From contig NZ_LT906468.1 of assembly GCF_900187125.1 (NCBI RefSeq), forward strand, positions 3,100,001-3,164,000: DNA of 64,000 nucleotides, read 5' to 3'. Made by a program: the position numbers and the translations under genes. Positions 9,143-18,700 of the stretch are shown here, piece by piece; positions within the stretch are counted from its first letter, which is position 1, and each line of letters opens with the position of its first letter. Below the pieces are notes generated by a model. The model did not search any database and was not told the origin of the DNA. It was given only the letters and a program-made list of their open reading frames with translations. This DNA is from Sphingobacterium mizutaii. GTDB lineage: Bacteria; Bacteroidota; Bacteroidia; Sphingobacteriales; Sphingobacteriaceae.

Positions 9143-10036
9143 ATGGAAGATATGACAAGAAAACAATTTCTAGCTGCAGCTGCAACCTTGCCACTGGCTG
9201 GCGCCGCAGTCAAATTGAAAAGTCTCAATAAATTTATAGATGGGCTAAACAGCAGCAGCAATATGCCGGTGTTGTTTCTAGGCCATGGCAGTCCAATGAA
9301 CGCCATTGAAGACAATGAGTTTGTTCAAGGATTCAAAAATATAGGTAAGGAAATAGAAAAACCAACCGCTATCCTAGTGATATCGGCGCATTGGGAAACA
9401 CGGGGCACTTATGTAACTGCGATGGAGATGCCAAGTACCATCCATGATTTTGGTGGGTTTCCACAAGCGCTGTTCGACGTACAGTATCCAGCCCCCGGTT
9501 CGCCGGAACTGGCGGAAGCGGTAAAAGAAATCGTTGTGAGCAAGGACGTGCATTTGGATGATAAATGGGGCTTAGATCATGGATCTTGGTCGGTGGTAAA
9601 ACATCTGTACCCCAATGCGGATGTTCCTATTATACAAATGAGCATTGATTACAGCATGCCTGCCTCCCATCACTATGCATTAGCTAAGGAATTGGCGGCC
9701 TTGCGCAAGAAAGGTGTACTGATCATTGGTTCAGGAAACAATGTGCATAATCTGAGGATGGTTTCTTGGAAGCACTTAAACACGGTAGGATATGCTTTTG
9801 ACTGGGCACAGGAAGCCAATGAAAAGATGAAGGAGTACATATTGGACGGCAATCACCAACCGCTGATAGACTTTGACAAACAAGGTCCAGCCTTTCAGAT
9901 GGCGATCCCTACGCCTGAGCATTATCTGCCGATGATTTATGCGCTGGCCTTACAGGAAAAGAATGAAGACTTACAGATATTCAATGATGCCGCAGTGGCT
10001 GGCGCATTGACCATGACATCCTTTAAAATAGGTTAA
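9143..10036 (+). CDS. ygiD: 4,5-DOPA-extradiol-dioxygenase-like protein (YgiD/LigB family)
   Basis: This enzyme of the class III extradiol dioxygenase superfamily could open catechol-type rings such as DOPA, though bacterial substrates are uncertain. Motifs are 'VLFLGHGSPMNAIEDN' (His ligand), 'LVISAHWETRG' (His ligand), 'DHGSWSVVKHLYP' and 'IIGSGNNVHNLR', all in YgiD order. The core is about 260 aa. The first 35 residues ('TRKQFLAAAATLPLAGAAVK') look like an export or anchor-type hydrophobic signal without a full twin arginine, which is unusual for a cytosolic YgiD. ATG 9152 is an alternative start. It is followed by a strong terminator and preceded by an AraC gene on the same strand. Confidence 0.88.
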   Translation: MEDMTRKQFLAAAATLPLAGAAVKLKSLNKFIDGLNSSSNMPVLFLGHGSPMNAIEDNEFVQGFKNIGKEIEKPTAILVISAHWETRGTYVTAMEMPSTIHDFGGFPQALFDVQYPAPGSPELAEAVKEIVVSKDVHLDDKWGLDHGSWSVVKHLYPNADVPIIQMSIDYSMPASHHYALAKELAALRKKGVLIIGSGNNVHNLRMVSWKHLNTVGYAFDWAQEANEKMKEYILDGNHQPLIDFDKQGPAFQMAIPTPEHYLPMIYALALQEKNEDLQIFNDAAVAGALTMTSFKIG

Positions 10037-10063
10037 CGCCTGATAATTAGAAGGTTAATTGTT

Positions 10064-10098
10064 AAGAAGCTATCGAAAATTCGATAGCTTCTTTTTTT
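10064..10098 (+). terminator. Strong Rho-independent terminator after ygiD
   Basis: A 13-bp perfect stem (10064-10076 with 10081-10093, AAGCTATCGA core) and a 4-base loop are followed by a T run to 10098. It lies 28 bases after the stop codon. Confidence 0.9.
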
Positions 10099-10225
10099 AT
10101 TCCCTATCCCAGCCATTCACCGAAATTGTTTTTTTATGAGTTTTTTTCACCGAATAATATTCACGTTTTACCGAGTTTTCTTAAGAGCTTGCCTATTCAC
10201 CCTGTTAGTGTCTTGGTATTCCATA

Positions 10226-10233
10226 TACCTTTG
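10226..10233 (+). promoter_or_regulatory. Candidate Bacteroidota -7 box (TACCTTTG)
   Basis: TACCTTTG matches the TAnnTTTG -7 consensus of the Bacteroidota primary sigma factor. It lies 49 bases before the start of the NTF2-like gene. No clear -33 TTTG was found at the normal distance, so confidence is moderate. Confidence 0.45.
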
Positions 10234-10282
10234 AATCAAACAATTACAAACACAAAAACTAATAAATTAAAAATTCAAAATC

Positions 10283-10720
10283 ATGAAAACGCTAATCTCA
10301 CTAATCGCAGCAACAGTATTTACACTTGTCAGTTCATTTGTATTTGCTAACAGTAAACCAGAACCCGTAAAGTTCTTAAAGGTAGAATCTATTATCGATC
10401 ACTACATCGATGCAACCAATAATGGCGAAGTTGCTTTGGTAGACCATTTGTTCACTGAAAACTTCAAATATGCAACTCCAAATAACGGCAAGAGTGAACT
10501 TGTTGGAAGAAGCACTTTGGTCAATCACTTGAAAAAGCAAAAAGGAGTAAAATTGGCAGCGGAATCATCTTACACATTCGTTGAGAAAAACGATGATTGC
10601 AGCATTGTAAGAGTCGCTACAAGCTTTGAGCATTTCACAAGATATGATTATGTAACCCTATGCAACAGCAAAGACGGATGGAAAATAAGCAATGTAACCG
10701 TAACATACCCAGTAAAATAA
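10283..10720 (+). CDS. Secreted NTF2-like (SnoaL/lumazine-binding-like) protein
   Basis: This 145-aa protein has a clear signal peptide, 'MKTLISLIAATVFTLVSSFVFA', cleaved before about residue 23. The mature part reads 'IIDHYIDATNNGEVALVDHLF', then 'GRSTLVNHLKKQKGV' and beta strands, ending 'CNSKDGWKISNVTVTYP'. This is the cone-shaped NTF2-like fold often annotated as a nuclear transport factor 2 family or putative lumazine-binding protein in Bacteroidota. Two cysteines may form a disulfide outside the cytoplasm. It has its own -7 box candidate and a terminator, so it is a single-gene unit. No ligand or reaction can be assigned. Confidence 0.82.
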   Translation: MKTLISLIAATVFTLVSSFVFANSKPEPVKFLKVESIIDHYIDATNNGEVALVDHLFTENFKYATPNNGKSELVGRSTLVNHLKKQKGVKLAAESSYTFVEKNDDCSIVRVATSFEHFTRYDYVTLCNSKDGWKISNVTVTYPVK

Positions 10721-10752
10721 GTCCCTCTTCGTTTATAAGTAGATTCTTTCCC

Positions 10753-10785
10753 AAAAGGTGTAACTGAACGTTATACCTTTTTTTT
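10753..10785 (+). terminator. Terminator after NTF2-like gene
   Basis: Arms 10753-10764 and 10770-10781 pair over 12 positions with one G-U pair and a 5-base loop. The hairpin runs into an uninterrupted T tract ending at 10785, 33 bases after the stop codon. Confidence 0.85.
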
Positions 10786-10833
10786 GTTTATTTTCAGGAG
10801 ATTGATGGATTATGCATAGCTCTATCTATACCA

Positions 10834-10841
10834 TAAATTTG
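10834..10841 (+). promoter_or_regulatory. Candidate -7 box (TAAATTTG) upstream of GH43 gene
   Basis: It matches TAnnTTTG, 49 bases before the GH43 start codon, the same distance as the box upstream of the NTF2-like gene. No convincing -33 element was seen. Confidence 0.4.
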
Positions 10842-10890
10842 TAATCAAACAATATTTCCGTATTTTCAGATACTTAAACCCTATTTTGAA

Positions 10891-11850
10891 ATGAAAAACA
10901 CTATACTTTCTCTGGCTGCAGTAAGCCTATTATTTTGCAGCACGAGCCAGGCACAGCAAAACCCTGTTTTCAAAGGTTGGTATGCTGACCCCGAAGGGAT
11001 AATCTACAATAACGAATATTGGATATTCCCGACTTATTCTGCCCCATATGAAGAACAGATCAAGTTTGATGCCTTCTCTTCAAAAGACTTTGTGAATTGG
11101 AAAAAGCATCCTAATATATTGGATAATACCGAGGTAAAATGGGCCAATAAAGCAATGTGGGCACCTTCTGTCATTCAAAAAGATGGCAAGTACTACTTTT
11201 TCTTTGGTGCCAATGATGTACATGAAGGTGAGATCGGCGGGATCGGTGTGGCAGTAGCAGACAAGCCCGAAGGTCCATACAAGGATTTGATTGGTAAACC
11301 ATTGATCAATGATATTGTCCATGGTGCACAACCCATAGATCAATTTGTATTTAGGGATAAAGATGGGCAACACTATATGTTTTATGGTGGTTGGGGACAT
11401 TGTAATGTCGTGAAATTGAGCGATGATTTCAAGAGCTTAGTTCCCTTTGAGGATGGAACCATCTATAAGGAGGTGACTCCAGAAAACTACACTGAAGGTC
11501 CTTTTATGTTTATTAAGGACAACAAATATTATTTCATGTGGTCTGAAGGTGGATGGACAGGTCCTGATTATAAAGTAGCTTATGCTATATCGGATACTCC
11601 GTTTGGTCCTTTTGAAAGAATTGGAACGGTACTCCAGCCTGATCCTAAGATTGCTTACGGTGCTGGTCACCATTCGGTGATCAAAATCCCTAACGAGGAC
11701 AAATATTACATGGTATACCACCGTCGTCCATTGGATAAAAAGGGCGCAAATGAGCGTGAAACCTGTATCGATGAGATGAAATTTGATAATGATGGTAAGA
11801 TCCTACCTGTACAGATGACTTTTGAAGGCGTAAAACATGTCTTGAAATAA
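10891..11850 (+). CDS. Secreted glycoside hydrolase family 43 protein
   Basis: This is probably an arabinofuranosidase- or xylosidase-type enzyme acting on plant or fungal polysaccharide in the periplasm. The 319-aa protein has a signal peptide ('MKNTILSLAAVSLLFCSTSQA') and a single five-bladed propeller. The inverting GH43 catalytic triad is visible: base Asp in 'YADPEGI' near residue 32, pKa-modulating Asp in 'QPIDQFVF' near 150, and acid Glu in 'YTEGPFMF' near 203. The late 'AGHHSVIKIPNEDKYYMVYH' is the usual metal/His region. No beta-sandwich module follows. There is no SusC/SusD pair nearby, so this is not a classic polysaccharide utilisation locus. The substrate is not predictable. Confidence 0.9.
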   Translation: MKNTILSLAAVSLLFCSTSQAQQNPVFKGWYADPEGIIYNNEYWIFPTYSAPYEEQIKFDAFSSKDFVNWKKHPNILDNTEVKWANKAMWAPSVIQKDGKYYFFFGANDVHEGEIGGIGVAVADKPEGPYKDLIGKPLINDIVHGAQPIDQFVFRDKDGQHYMFYGGWGHCNVVKLSDDFKSLVPFEDGTIYKEVTPENYTEGPFMFIKDNKYYFMWSEGGWTGPDYKVAYAISDTPFGPFERIGTVLQPDPKIAYGAGHHSVIKIPNEDKYYMVYHRRPLDKKGANERETCIDEMKFDNDGKILPVQMTFEGVKHVLK

Positions 11851-11862
11851 GATATTCCAGCA

Positions 11863-11904
11863 AAAAGAAAAGCCATTCCCACTCAAAGGAATGGCTTTTC
11901 TTTT
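11863..11904 (+). terminator. Terminator after GH43 gene
   Basis: Arms 11863-11879 and 11888-11904 are perfect 17-base reverse complements (core GCCATTCC/GGAATGGC) with an 8-base loop. The right arm ends in T-rich sequence. It lies 12 bases after the stop codon. Confidence 0.9.
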
Positions 11905-11939
11905 ATTAACCCTATCTTAGTAGCCTCAAAGCATTTAAC

Positions 11940-12812
11940 ATGAAATTCGGAAAAGTAGACGATCCTACTCAAATTGATTTTTCTTTCCCAGTGACTCCCA
12001 TTGAGACCATCGAATTGTTGAACCGGTATCAAAATAATGATGATTTTGAAATGTATGTTGGCTACCCGAAATGGTCAAAGGCGGACCTGAAAGGTTTTTA
12101 TCCGCGCGGAACGAAGGATGAATTGAAAATATATTCCCAAAATTTCAATGCCTTAGAGTTTAATGGAACATTCTATAGATCGCCAAGCAAAGAGCAGGTA
12201 TTGATCTGGAAAAACAGAACTGCTGAAGATTTCAAATTCTGCCCAAAATTCACCAATAGCATCAGCCATTATTCCCGATTGAACAATACGGATGAAAAAG
12301 TTGCCGCTTTTGTAGATTCCACGGTGCTGTTTGAAGAAAAGTTGGGTACGGCATTTTTGCAAATGCCGGAGAACTTCAGGCCAAAGGCATTCGATAGATT
12401 AGAGGGTTTTCTGAAGCGATTCCCAAAAGGTTATCCCCTAGCCTTTGAAGTTCGACATGAAGAATGGTTCAATGACAAAGAGGTTTTAGAGAAATACCTG
12501 AAATTGTTGACTGAGACCAAGACCAGCAACATTATCGTGGATACACCGGGCCGAAGGGATATGCTGAACTTTAGGTTGACTACGCCAGTGGCCTTTATCC
12601 GTTTTGTTTCCTCCAATGAAATCCTAGACAAGGAAAGGCTTTCCAATTGGGTATTGAAGCTAAAGGAATGGAAAGATGCCGGTCTAAAACAGGCCTACTT
12701 CTTTATCCATCAGAAAATAGATCCGGAAACCTCTTTCCTATCGACCGACTTCGCAGAAGAACTGAACAAAAAATTAAACTGCAAGATACCAGTAGCAAAA
12801 AAGACGCTCTAA
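11940..12812 (+). CDS. DUF72 domain-containing protein (YecE-like)
   Basis: This 290-aa cytosolic protein has the DUF72 TIM-barrel-like pattern. The core begins 'MYVGYPKWSKADLKGFYPRG', then 'FNALEFNGTFYRSPSKEQV', 'FKFCPKFTNSISHYSRL', 'FLQMPENFRPKAFDRL' and 'LAFEVRHEEWF'. These match the DUF72 order of G-x-x-x-W, YP, E-NxTFY, K-PxxxTH and E-RHxSW. An extra 40 residues precede the core. The family has no established function; members are often near nuclease or sugar genes. The stop codon lies inside the bidirectional terminator shared with the convergent PNGase gene. Confidence 0.9.
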   Translation: MKFGKVDDPTQIDFSFPVTPIETIELLNRYQNNDDFEMYVGYPKWSKADLKGFYPRGTKDELKIYSQNFNALEFNGTFYRSPSKEQVLIWKNRTAEDFKFCPKFTNSISHYSRLNNTDEKVAAFVDSTVLFEEKLGTAFLQMPENFRPKAFDRLEGFLKRFPKGYPLAFEVRHEEWFNDKEVLEKYLKLLTETKTSNIIVDTPGRRDMLNFRLTTPVAFIRFVSSNEILDKERLSNWVLKLKEWKDAGLKQAYFFIHQKIDPETSFLSTDFAEELNKKLNCKIPVAKKTL

Positions 12813-12828
12813 AAGCGTCTTTTTGTTT
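12796..12828. terminator. Bidirectional terminator between DUF72 and PNGase genes
   Basis: An 11-bp stem (12798-12808 with 12814-12824, AAGACGCT/AGCGTCTT core) has T tracts on the plus side and on the complementary minus side. The stop codon of the plus-strand gene (12810-12812) sits in its loop, and the minus-strand stop at 12832 is only a few bases away. Confidence 0.88.
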
Positions 12829-12831
12829 TTT

Positions 12832-14496
12832 CTATTGTTGATAGACTAAAGCCCCGGATACATTCCAAAAGCTAAAGCTATCACCTTCACGAGGTCCTTG
12901 TGGAATCTGAACGCGAACGGTATGTTTTCCTGCTTTCAAATCTCCTAAATCTATGAACACAGGGTTTGTAACTGTCCCGGGACACCAATTTGATCGGCTC
13001 AAGTCGGAAGAAGAAAGTCCATCTTCGAAATTCCCACTAACGGGATTGTAGAGTCGGTAGCTTCCACAATCCAACCTCCATGGCGTAAATTGCGCCTGTA
13101 AATGCCCATCCATAAAAATCTTATTCGGTTTAGGAACGAATTCATCGCCATTCCCCCAACCACCATGTCCGGTAGTAATATATCTGAGTTTGGCGTCTTT
13201 GATATCTTCTGCTAATTCAAATGTCAATTCTAATCCCTTTTCATCGGCGAACATAGTTGGATAGATCTGTCCCCCCATCTCCATGATGTTGGTCGTATTG
13301 AATAAAGGCATAATCTTCATGCCATTGGCGTAATTTGAGCCTCCCGGATGGATGGTGAGTTCTAAACTTACCTTGTGGCCGCCTTTATCATAATTTCCGA
13401 TATAGGTTCCGATATATACCTCTTTGCCAGCAAGGACAGAAAGAAATTCGGATACATCTTGGCGATATATCACGCTGTCTTGCCAAGTTTTGCCTTTTAA
13501 AGTCAGACGATCATTAAAATGTGAAACTCCAAAAGGGGTAAAAAATCGCATTAGTTCAAATACTGGTGAGAACTCGGAGGTCCTGACCATTCCGGGATAA
13601 CTAACTCCAGCCGAATCAATGATCTTTGGAAGGGTTTCCATTCCGTTTTTCATGCCATCCAGAAAGCTGGTTTTTTGATCCTCAGCAATCAAGAAAACAG
13701 AACCCGTTCTGTCATAAGCATCACCATTCGACTTTTCAATCAATTGGATAAAAGCTTGGCTATGCTCATCAACCTGAGGAACCCGCACTTTTTTAAGGAT
13801 TACCGTTCCTTCAGCAAACCTCATAATAGAATCGGATTTGATTCCGGGTTGAAAACAAATCTGTTCATCTTGGAAGATCGGAATGTGGACAAAGCGGCTT
13901 TTCCAAAGCTCGTCCCTATAGGTCAATTCATCAAGCAAATCAGAATTTTCTATGACTGGCAGCTCTTTCGGCCATGATTTCAGCTTTTCAATAGCTGCTG
14001 CCACAAGACCTGAATTGCCATTTCTTCTGTATTCCAAGACCAATCCCATCCCTTGCCCCAAATCATTTGGAGCTGCATTGATGGAAAGATCATTGCTATA
14101 TAATAGCTCAATTTTATTGGAATTGACAGAGGTGACTGCCTTTTTTGTTTTATGTTTTAAGATTTCAGTTCCTGCGCCTTGTTCTTCATAAGTATACTTG
14201 CTCAGGGTTGTGCTATCTACCGTACTGATCTTCTTTGTAGCAGATAAATAAGCGATTCGATATACCTTCTTATTGCTGTAATCAAACCTGGAAACTTCGG
14301 CAGGGTATCGGGCAGATCCCGAGACGAGACTTTCCTTTGTAACGAATGATTTGCCTTTAGTAGCAAATACCACTACGGGATCTTGCTTCATCATCGCTCC
14401 ATCACGGAAATAATGGTAGGTAATTTTATAGGTTTCTTGACCAAAGACCAAATGGGCCATGATCATAAGCATAGTTAGTACGAATCCTCTTTTCAT
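12832..14496 (-). CDS. Secreted peptide-N-glycosidase F-like protein, long (type II-like) form
   Basis: The predicted enzyme removes N-linked glycans by hydrolysing the Asn-glycan amide bond. It has 554 aa with a signal peptide ('MKRGFVLTMLMIMAHLVFG'). Residues about 20-310 form an extra N-terminal region. The two PNGase F jelly-roll domains follow, with 'TLKGKTWQDSVIYRQDVSEF' in the first and 'TTGHGGWGNGDEFVPK' (about 440), 'WRLDCGSYRLYNPV' and 'SSDLSRSNWCPG' (about 495) in the second, all close to the classical enzyme. PNGase F of Elizabethkingia is about 314 mature residues; the longer type II enzymes (PNGF-II) add an N-terminal bowl-like domain, which this length fits. It is nine bases downstream of the flavin oxidoreductase gene on the same strand. 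Confidence 0.88.
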   Translation of the reverse strand: MKRGFVLTMLMIMAHLVFGQETYKITYHYFRDGAMMKQDPVVVFATKGKSFVTKESLVSGSARYPAEVSRFDYSNKKVYRIAYLSATKKISTVDSTTLSKYTYEEQGAGTEILKHKTKKAVTSVNSNKIELLYSNDLSINAAPNDLGQGMGLVLEYRRNGNSGLVAAAIEKLKSWPKELPVIENSDLLDELTYRDELWKSRFVHIPIFQDEQICFQPGIKSDSIMRFAEGTVILKKVRVPQVDEHSQAFIQLIEKSNGDAYDRTGSVFLIAEDQKTSFLDGMKNGMETLPKIIDSAGVSYPGMVRTSEFSPVFELMRFFTPFGVSHFNDRLTLKGKTWQDSVIYRQDVSEFLSVLAGKEVYIGTYIGNYDKGGHKVSLELTIHPGGSNYANGMKIMPLFNTTNIMEMGGQIYPTMFADEKGLELTFELAEDIKDAKLRYITTGHGGWGNGDEFVPKPNKIFMDGHLQAQFTPWRLDCGSYRLYNPVSGNFEDGLSSSDLSRSNWCPGTVTNPVFIDLGDLKAGKHTVRVQIPQGPREGDSFSFWNVSGALVYQQ

Positions 14497-14505
14497 TTCT
14501 TTTAT

Positions 14506-15549
14506 TTAAAAAACCTCAATGGTTGTTCCGTTTTCCATAGGGTGTGAGGTACAGATCAGGCATCTACCATTATCTACCTCCCTATCGGTCAAAACCTCAT
14601 TGTAATCCATCCTGACTGCGCCCTTGGTTACTTGGGAAATACAGGTGCTGCACATACCCGATTTGCAGGAATATGGCAATTTGATTTTATGCTCTAATCC
14701 GATATCCAGGATCGTTTTATCGTAAGGGATGGTCATGGGATAATCTTTGCCCTGGAATTTCAGGACAATATCATAACTGGTCATATCCACCGGTTCTTCT
14801 TCCTTCTCGTCTTCGTCTTCCTCTTCTTCAGGGAAATGGAAAGTTTCTCGTTTGATGTCGGCCTCCGGGACTCCCATTCCTAAGAGGGTAAATCGAACCA
14901 AGTCCATATAGAACAAAGGACCACAGGTATAGAAAACAGCATCCTGCTCATCATTTAAATGCTCACGGACAAGATTCAAGATATAATCCCTATTCAATCT
15001 TGCGGTCAATAGGTTCTTGCTGTTGGACCAAATAAATTCTATATGCAATCTTTCTGGATAGGCTGCTTGCCATTCCAAAAGCTCATCATAAAAGATCGTT
15101 TGCTCCTTGGAGCTATTGCTATAGACCAAGACTACCTTTGTATCGGTTTCAGCAACCAATGCTGTCTTCAAAATAGAAAACAAAGGTGTAACGCCTACGC
15201 CGGCACCAAATAGAAAGATGGTATTGTTGTTAGTCTCTGAAGGGATATATGTGAATAGGCCTTGAGGGTCCATCACCTGGATTTCATCCCCTACCTGCGT
15301 CTTATGATGAAGTAATCTCGAAATCTCGCCATTATCCACGCGCTTAACGGTAATCTCATAAGGTTCATCAACCGCTGGACTGCTGGAAAAAGAATACGAG
15401 CGTCTGACTTCCCGATCGCCAAAAGCAAAAGCCAAGGTTAAAAATTGTCCCGCCTTGTATGGGGGATAATCCCCGGAAATATCTTCAAATCGTATGGATA
15501 TATTGTGATTGGGTTGTTGAATGATCTCTGAAATCCTGAATGTAAACAT
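14506..15549 (-). CDS. FAD/NAD(P)- and 2Fe-2S-dependent oxidoreductase (PaaE-like)
   Basis: This 347-aa reductase passes electrons from NAD(P)H through FAD to a plant-type 2Fe-2S cluster. The FAD-binding domain has 'RRSYSFSSSP' near residue 45, the NAD-binding domain has 'LFGAGVGVTPLFSIL' near 105, and the C-terminal ferredoxin domain has 'CKSGMCSTC' near 292 plus the fourth Cys in 'GRCLICTS'. The order matches PaaE and related ferredoxin-NADP reductase-like proteins. An acidic insert ('EEEEDEDEKEEE') separates the reductase and ferredoxin parts. No paa or oxygenase genes adjoin, so the partner oxygenase is unknown. PNGase follows nine bases later. Confidence 0.9.
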   Translation of the reverse strand: MFTFRISEIIQQPNHNISIRFEDISGDYPPYKAGQFLTLAFAFGDREVRRSYSFSSSPAVDEPYEITVKRVDNGEISRLLHHKTQVGDEIQVMDPQGLFTYIPSETNNNTIFLFGAGVGVTPLFSILKTALVAETDTKVVLVYSNSSKEQTIFYDELLEWQAAYPERLHIEFIWSNSKNLLTARLNRDYILNLVREHLNDEQDAVFYTCGPLFYMDLVRFTLLGMGVPEADIKRETFHFPEEEEDEDEKEEEPVDMTSYDIVLKFQGKDYPMTIPYDKTILDIGLEHKIKLPYSCKSGMCSTCISQVTKGAVRMDYNEVLTDREVDNGRCLICTSHPMENGTTIEVF

Positions 15550-15698
15550 GATGCTAAAGATAATAGCTTACATTAGAATTTTCAAATAGAAATACTCAAT
15601 AGGACATCAATAAAACATAAGTAGGCAATTCTGGATAAAATTTTGAAAGGAGGAACTGTTGTTTAAGATTGCTAGGTTCATTCAGGATTTGATGGCAT

Positions 15699-15733
15699 AA
15701 AAAAAGAGGTTTAACCAAATGGTTAAACCTCTT
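15699..15733 (-). terminator. Terminator of rimP-nusA-infB operon
   Basis: Thirteen-base arms 15704-15716 and 15721-15733 (AAGAGGTTTAACC type) pair perfectly around a 4-base loop. On the minus strand they are followed by seven T residues. The hairpin lies 26 bases after the infB stop codon. Confidence 0.93.
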
Positions 15734-15758
15734 GAATTATTTTGGTTGAAGCTTTAGA

Positions 15759-18700
15759 TTAAAGCTTACGTTTTACTTCTACTTGTTCGAATGCTTCTAC
15801 AATATCTTTTTCTTGGATATCGTTGAATCTTTCGATGCTCAAACCACATTCATAACCTTGTGCAACTTCTTTCACGTCGTCTTTGAAACGTTTCAATGAA
15901 GCTAATTTACCAGTATGGATAACTACACCATCCCTGATTATGCGCACATCGTTATTTCTGTTGATCTTACCATCAAGAACCATACATCCTGCGATTGAAC
16001 CCACTTTGGAGATTTTGAACACTTCACGGATTTCAACCTCAGCAACGATTTTCTCTTCAAGTTTCGGTGCCAACATACCTTCCATCGCTGATTTGATCTC
16101 TTCGATTGCGTCATAGATGATCGAGTAAAGGCGGATATCAATCTGTTCGTTCTCAGCAAGCTTACGCGCATTTTGAGTAGGACGAACTTGGAAACCGATG
16201 ATGATCGCATCTGATGCAGAAGCTAATAATACGTCTGATTCAGAGATAGCACCAACTGATTTGTGGATGATATTAACTTGGATCTCATCCGTAGACAGTT
16301 TCAATAATGAATCGGATAATGCTTCGATTGAACCATCCACATCACCTTTAACAATGATGTTGAGTTCTTTAAAGTTACCGATTGCAAGACGTCTACCGAT
16401 TTCGTCAAGGGTAATGTGCTTAGTAGCACGCATACCTTGCTCACGTTGTAATTGAAGACGTTTGTTAGCTACCTGACGAGCTTCAGATTCACTTTCCATT
16501 ACGTAAAGTTTATCACCCGCTGTAGGAGCTCCCGACATACCTAGAATCTGTACTGGCATAGATGGTCCTGCTTCCTTCACGCGTTCTCCGCGCTCGTTGG
16601 TCAAGGCCTTAACTTTACCAGAATAAGATCCCGCTAAGATTGGATCACCGATTTTCAATGTTCCTCCCTGTACAAGTACAGTCGTTACAATACCTCTACC
16701 TTTATCTAAAGCAGCTTCGATAACTGAACCTACAGCACGTTTTTTAGGGTCTGCAGTCAGTTCAAGTAATTCTGCTTCTAATAATACTTTCTCTAATAAC
16801 AATTCAACATTCTCACCTGTCTTAGCTGAAATCTCTTGGGCTTGGTATTTACCGCCCCAATCTTCAACTAAAATGTTCATGATCGATAATTGCTCACGGA
16901 TCTTATCGGCATTTGCTCCAGGTTTATCCACCTTAGTGAAGGCGAATACGATTGGAACGTTTGCAGCCATCGCGTGGTTGATTGCTTCTTTAGTTTGAGG
17001 CATCACCGCGTCATCCGCTGCAATCACGATAATAACGATATCCGTTACTTGCGCACCACGAGCACGCATCGCCGTAAAGGCTTCGTGACCTGGTGTATCT
17101 AAGAATGTGATTTTCTTGCCACCTTCCAATTGTACAGCATAAGCACCAATGTGCTGGGTAATACCACCGGCTTCACCTTTGGTTACATTCGCTTTACGGA
17201 TGTAGTCAAGTAAGGATGTCTTACCGTGGTCAACGTGTCCCATGACAGTTACAATAGGTGCTCTTGGAACCAAACGAGTTTCATCGTTTGCTTCTTCAAG
17301 TTCTGTTGTTTCTTCATCCTCAGGTTTGATAAATTCAATTTGGAATCCGAACTCATCAGCTACGATAGCCAATGTTTCAGCGTCCAACCTTTGGTTGATC
17401 GACACGAACATACCTAAGCTCATACAAGTACCAATAACTTGAGTAACTGGAACATCCATTAGGTTTGCCAACTCATTTGCTGTAACGAATTCCGTTACGC
17501 GCAATACTTTTGACATTGCTGCTTCTTCCATTGCTGCTTCTTCAGCGGAAAGAGCTATATCATCACGTTTTTGACGACGTAATTTCGCGCGTTGTGCAAA
17601 TTTACCGGATTTACCAGCACCGCTCAAACGAGCCAGTGTTGCTTTGATTTGATCTTGGATTTCCTTTTCAGTAGGTTCTTCCTTCGGTGTATCAGGTTTT
17701 CTGTTTCTATCATTACGACCTCTGTTGTTACCATGACGGTCGTTGTTAGGATGATTTCCGCGGTTCGGTCTGTTACCACCTTGGAATGGAGGCCGATTTC
17801 CGCCATCTTGTCTGTTACCATGCTGTTGTCCATGTCCCTGACCCTGTCCTTGACCAGCTTGACCTTGGTTTTGTCCATGCTGACCTTGGCCTTGATGTCC
17901 TTGACCATGTCCAGGAGCACCGTGTCCAGTGTTAGGTTTGTTCGTACGCTTGCGCTTACGCTTGTTGTCATGTTGGTTTCCACCAGCATTGTTTGACGAT
18001 GAAGCAACAGGTTTGTGTGGTTTAGATACAGGCAACTGGATCTTGCCAACTACTTTAGGACCGCTTAAAGTTTCTGAACGAGCGCGGATTACATCATCGG
18101 CAGGTTCAGCTTTAGCAGCAGGTTTTTCTACTTCTTTATTTTTTTTCACCTCTTCAGGTTGTTTTTCTATCTTCTCAGATTTCTGTGGCGGTGCAACCTT
18201 CTCAGGCTGTGCTGGCTTTTCTGTTTGAACTGGTACCTCTGTCTTCACAGGTTGAGCTGGTTTTACGGGTTCTTCAACCACTGGTTTCTTTTCCTCAACT
18301 TTAGCAACCTCTTCTTTCTTAGGCTCTACTTCCTGTTTCGCAACTGGAGCTTCTTCTTTCTTCACCTCTACTTTCTTCTCAGGTTCTGCAGGTTTTTCTT
18401 CTTTAGGCTCAGGTTTCGCAGCGGGCTTACCACGCTTCAAACTATCTAAGTCTATCTTACCTACAACCTTAAGAGCGGAACCTGAATCTTCTTTCTTTGG
18501 ATCCTCAGCAGGCTGAGCATTCTCTGTAGAAGCATTTTTAATCAGGATTTCCTTCACATCAGCAGGGCTTTCCTTTTCTTCAGTAGATTCAGGGCTGGAG
18601 CTAGCAGTGCCTGTGGCTGGACCTTCTTCACGGCGAATCTTGCCGATAACTATTTGTTTAGCCTCGTCTTTAACAATCTTATCACCCTGAAATTCTTTCA

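Noticed and set aside
10126..10350. Open frame of 74 codons before the NTF2-like gene
   Set aside because: It overlaps the real gene in another frame and covers the promoter; composition is not coding-like.
17592..17996. 134-codon open frame opposite infB
   Set aside because: It is antisense to the low-complexity GQ-rich part of infB, so long frames on the other strand are expected by composition.
18159..18449. Open frame opposite the infB linker
   Set aside because: Repeated Lys/Glu/Pro codons give open antisense frames; its Phe/Leu-rich product looks like a composition artefact.
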